In this document: positions 62,001 through 64,000 of the stretch, piece after piece | How positions within the stretch are numbered: position 1 is the stretch's first letter | Layout of the letters: each line of letters begins with the position of its first letter | Origin: Wuchereria bancrofti | Taxonomy: Eukaryota > Nematoda > Chromadorea > Rhabditida > Onchocercidae | Assembly: GCA_005281725.1 (NCBI GenBank) | Contig: SSBO01000014.1 | Span: 1,339,292-1,403,291, forward strand | Reading direction: 5' to 3' | DNA length: 64,000 nucleotides | Position numbers and translations under genes: made by a program | Notes under the pieces: generated by a model | Told to the model about the DNA's origin: nothing | The model's input: only the letters and a program-made list of their open reading frames with translations | Databases searched by the model: none

Positions 62001-62720
62001 ATGGCATTGAAAGAACAAAAGCATAGACGTAAGAATGAATTAGAGCATTTGAAAGAGTATTTAGTAAAAGACCTGCTCTAAAAAATTACTGCAAGAAGTT
62101 CGTAATTTGTTAGATTTTTAACTTTCGAGTATAGAAGAAAGAGTAAAATTTTTCACAAGTATATTTCGGAAAGCTAAACAAAATTCTAAGACTGATAAGA
62201 GTGATGAAAGTAAAACCGATTGGAACATTTCATCAGATTGTTCGGCGGTCATTTAGTTCAGTTCATAACAAAATGAAAATAGAACTGCATTCTCGGCAAA
62301 ATAATGGCATGGACAGTGTTAACTAAATTAACGAAGAAATCCCTGGAAAACCGACAGTATTTTAAATAAACCTTTTTAAATTCAATTTAAACGAAGAAAT
62401 TCAAATATATGACTTAAATGACAAATAACCAAAGCGACAGGAATGTATAGAGTATATATATACAAAACCGATAGCTCTTGTTTTAACATTATGATTATGT
62501 ATAACGATGTAAACAAGATATAGCTCGAGCAGTTGATAAGCGTACATCAATATCATGATCTTTTAGTAGTAACATCAATCCTGAAAAATCAATTGTCTAA
62601 TGCAAAAAGAGCTTTGTCGGATTGAGAATTGATTAGAAGACAAGTATGGAAGAAAATTCGGATAAAATTTCTTCGTTGCTTAAAATTACACAAAATTTAA
62701 GATTTGAATAATCGAATAAT
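62001..62720 (+). pseudogene. Decayed coding sequence of unknown family
   Basis: A plus-strand ATG at 62001 opens a charged helical frame (MALKEQKHRRKNELEHLKEY) that stops at 62079-62081. Coding-like sequence resumes one frame over (LLQEVRNLL), passes an in-frame stop, continues (IEERVKFFTSIFRKAKQNSK, then SDESKTDWNISSDC) and goes on in changed frames to about 62720 with more stops. Codon-like composition over about 700 bp with many breaks suggests a relic gene. No recognised domain; it could derive from a retroelement or from a worm-specific gene. Confidence 0.35.
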
Positions 62721-62901
62721 TTAATCTGCTTTACTGTATTCCAATCAGTGCATCAATACTCTTATTAAATTAATCTTATCAAAACTCGAAATACTAAGAA
62801 GCCGTAAATTATTCAGTGTGTTGCAAAATTAAAATTTGTTCCATTTATTTTTCAATTTAGCAAAGAAAGATCAACTGTATTAAAAGTTTTAAATAACTAA
62901 T

Positions 62902-64000
62902 TTAATAATCCATCAACTGGAATAAATAATACGATGAAATAAAAGAAAAAATCATTATTCGTTTAAACTCATTGGCTGAAAATTGAAAATAGCATTTTCT
63001 TTGTTTTCACAAAATTTACAAAACCATAAAAATCAAATTCATACGCAGAAATAGTCAATCTTATTACTTAAAATACATAAAAATAAAAAATCACCTGCAA
63101 ATATTAATTCTTTTGAAACAGTACTCCGTAATTCTGGTGTTAATTCACCCAACAAATAACCCGTCATGTGAGCTGCATTGGAACGAATACGAGATGATGC
63201 ACTTTTGAAATAATTATTACAATTCAAAGCATAATAGTTGATACGATCAGGAAATGAAAAAGCCTAAAAATAGTTGCTTAATAAGAATTGCTAACTATGA
63301 AACATTTTAATGCATAAAAAGGATTCTAATCTAATCACCAAGTAAATATTCCATATTCCTAACAAATTTTTCAAATAATAATCTTGATATATAAAATAAT
63401 AATCTTGATTTTTCAAATAATCTTGATATATAAAATAATAATAATTCAAATAATAATCTTGGTCAATAAACTTGATATAGTTATTATTTAATAAGCTATT
63501 ACATTTCAAATATAATTAAGCAATAATAATCGAAGAAGTCAACTTCTAATGTCTTTCTCATGCTTTTGTACGGATATTTATTCAAAGAAGGCATTATAAA
63601 CGATAAAAAATAATAACTTACTAGTATTACACTAAATTCTTTCAAAAATTGACCATAATTATGGCATTGTTCATCGATTTTCAAGTCGCGGTCAATCAAC
63701 ATTGTCAAACGATTGGAATTTAACAACGAACTTACCAATACAAGGCATCGTGCACACATCTAAAAAGAAAATTTTCTAGAAAAAGGAAAGAAAATTTAAT
63801 TTAAATATTTTTACAATGATGTCAGAATATTTGCATCTGTTTGTTTGAATATCATTCAAACAAATATATTAACAATGTTAATAAGTATTAACTGGCAAAT
63901 ACAAGCAAAATATTCAAGCTTATCTTACTAACAATTTCGTACAGCTTGTAATAAATTCCAATGGCTTGAAATTTATCAGAACAAAAATTGAAATTGTTAC
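62902..64000 (-). CDS. MROH1-like maestro HEAT-repeat protein, C-terminal part
   Basis: Window exons on the minus strand: a likely short exon ending at 63929 (about 63929-63964, weak), 63622-63759 (46 codons), 63095-63263, and a terminal exon 62902-62975 ending in TAA. Phases agree (0, 0, 1). The diagnostic stretch is the order YGQFLKEF, then FPDRINYYALN, then YFKSASSRIRSNAAHMTGYL and ELTPELRSTV. It follows the C-terminal pattern of vertebrate MROH1 (FGEFLN, FPDLL, YFKSSWEDVRAAAPMLTGFL). MROH1, and its C. elegans relative HPO-27, are long HEAT-repeat proteins linked to lysosome membrane scission. The terminal exon (NEFKRIMIFSF...) is not conserved, so the last 24 codons are less certain. The rest of the gene runs off the right edge. 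Confidence 0.65.

Overview
The window looks like nuclear DNA from a nematode, most likely a spirurid/filarial (clade III) worm. It is very AT-rich by eye. Genes are split into many short exons, with nematode-style splice sites (TTTCAG or TTTTAG acceptors, GTAAGT/GTATGT donors). Protein similarities point to an animal, and there are remnants of a BEL/Pao-type retroelement. Species cannot be told from the sequence. All gene models here were built by hand from reading frames, splice signals and phase bookkeeping; no database was searched.

Layout. 1-6247 (minus): nearly the whole alpha-catenin gene (C. elegans hmp-1 family), with only its last exon(s) off the left edge. 6.3-9.3 kb: its upstream region and featureless AT-rich DNA. 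9392-10020 (minus): a compact three-exon gene for an unrecognised 87-residue protein with a signal-peptide-like start. A diverged, incomplete paralogue lies at 11637-12000 beside a single ambiguous base. 12-23.7 kb: no confident gene, but several inverted repeats, short duplications and a cluster of related, partly decayed minus-strand coding fragments (16.2-19.4 kb). 23714-26962 (plus): the catalytic domain of an M14 zinc carboxypeptidase, without a recognisable signal/pro-peptide and with one non-consensus intron boundary. 27.4-29.8 kb: a rearranged LTR element with a broken gag on the minus strand, a broken envelope-like frame on the plus strand, and LTR copies in both orientations. 30957-31945 (plus): a four-exon gene for a small coiled-coil protein I cannot name, just downstream of a 48-bp tandem duplication. 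34195-42867 (minus): a complete 16-coding-exon Na+/H+ exchanger. 42.9-57.5 kb: a gene desert rich in degenerate ATGATAAT-type repeats. 57535-57616 (minus): tRNA-Leu(AAG). 57.6-62.9 kb: mostly empty, with one decayed plus-strand frame (62.0-62.7 kb). 62902-64000 (minus): the last exons of a MROH1-like (maestro HEAT-repeat) gene running off the right edge.

These are independent eukaryotic genes; nothing suggests an operon or a prokaryotic-style system. Their known family roles are cell adhesion (alpha-catenin), secreted or digestive proteolysis (carboxypeptidase), ion and pH transport (exchanger) and lysosome-linked HEAT-repeat function (MROH1). The least explained content is the small putative secreted gene with its paralogue, the orphan coiled-coil gene, and the 16-19 kb fragment cluster.
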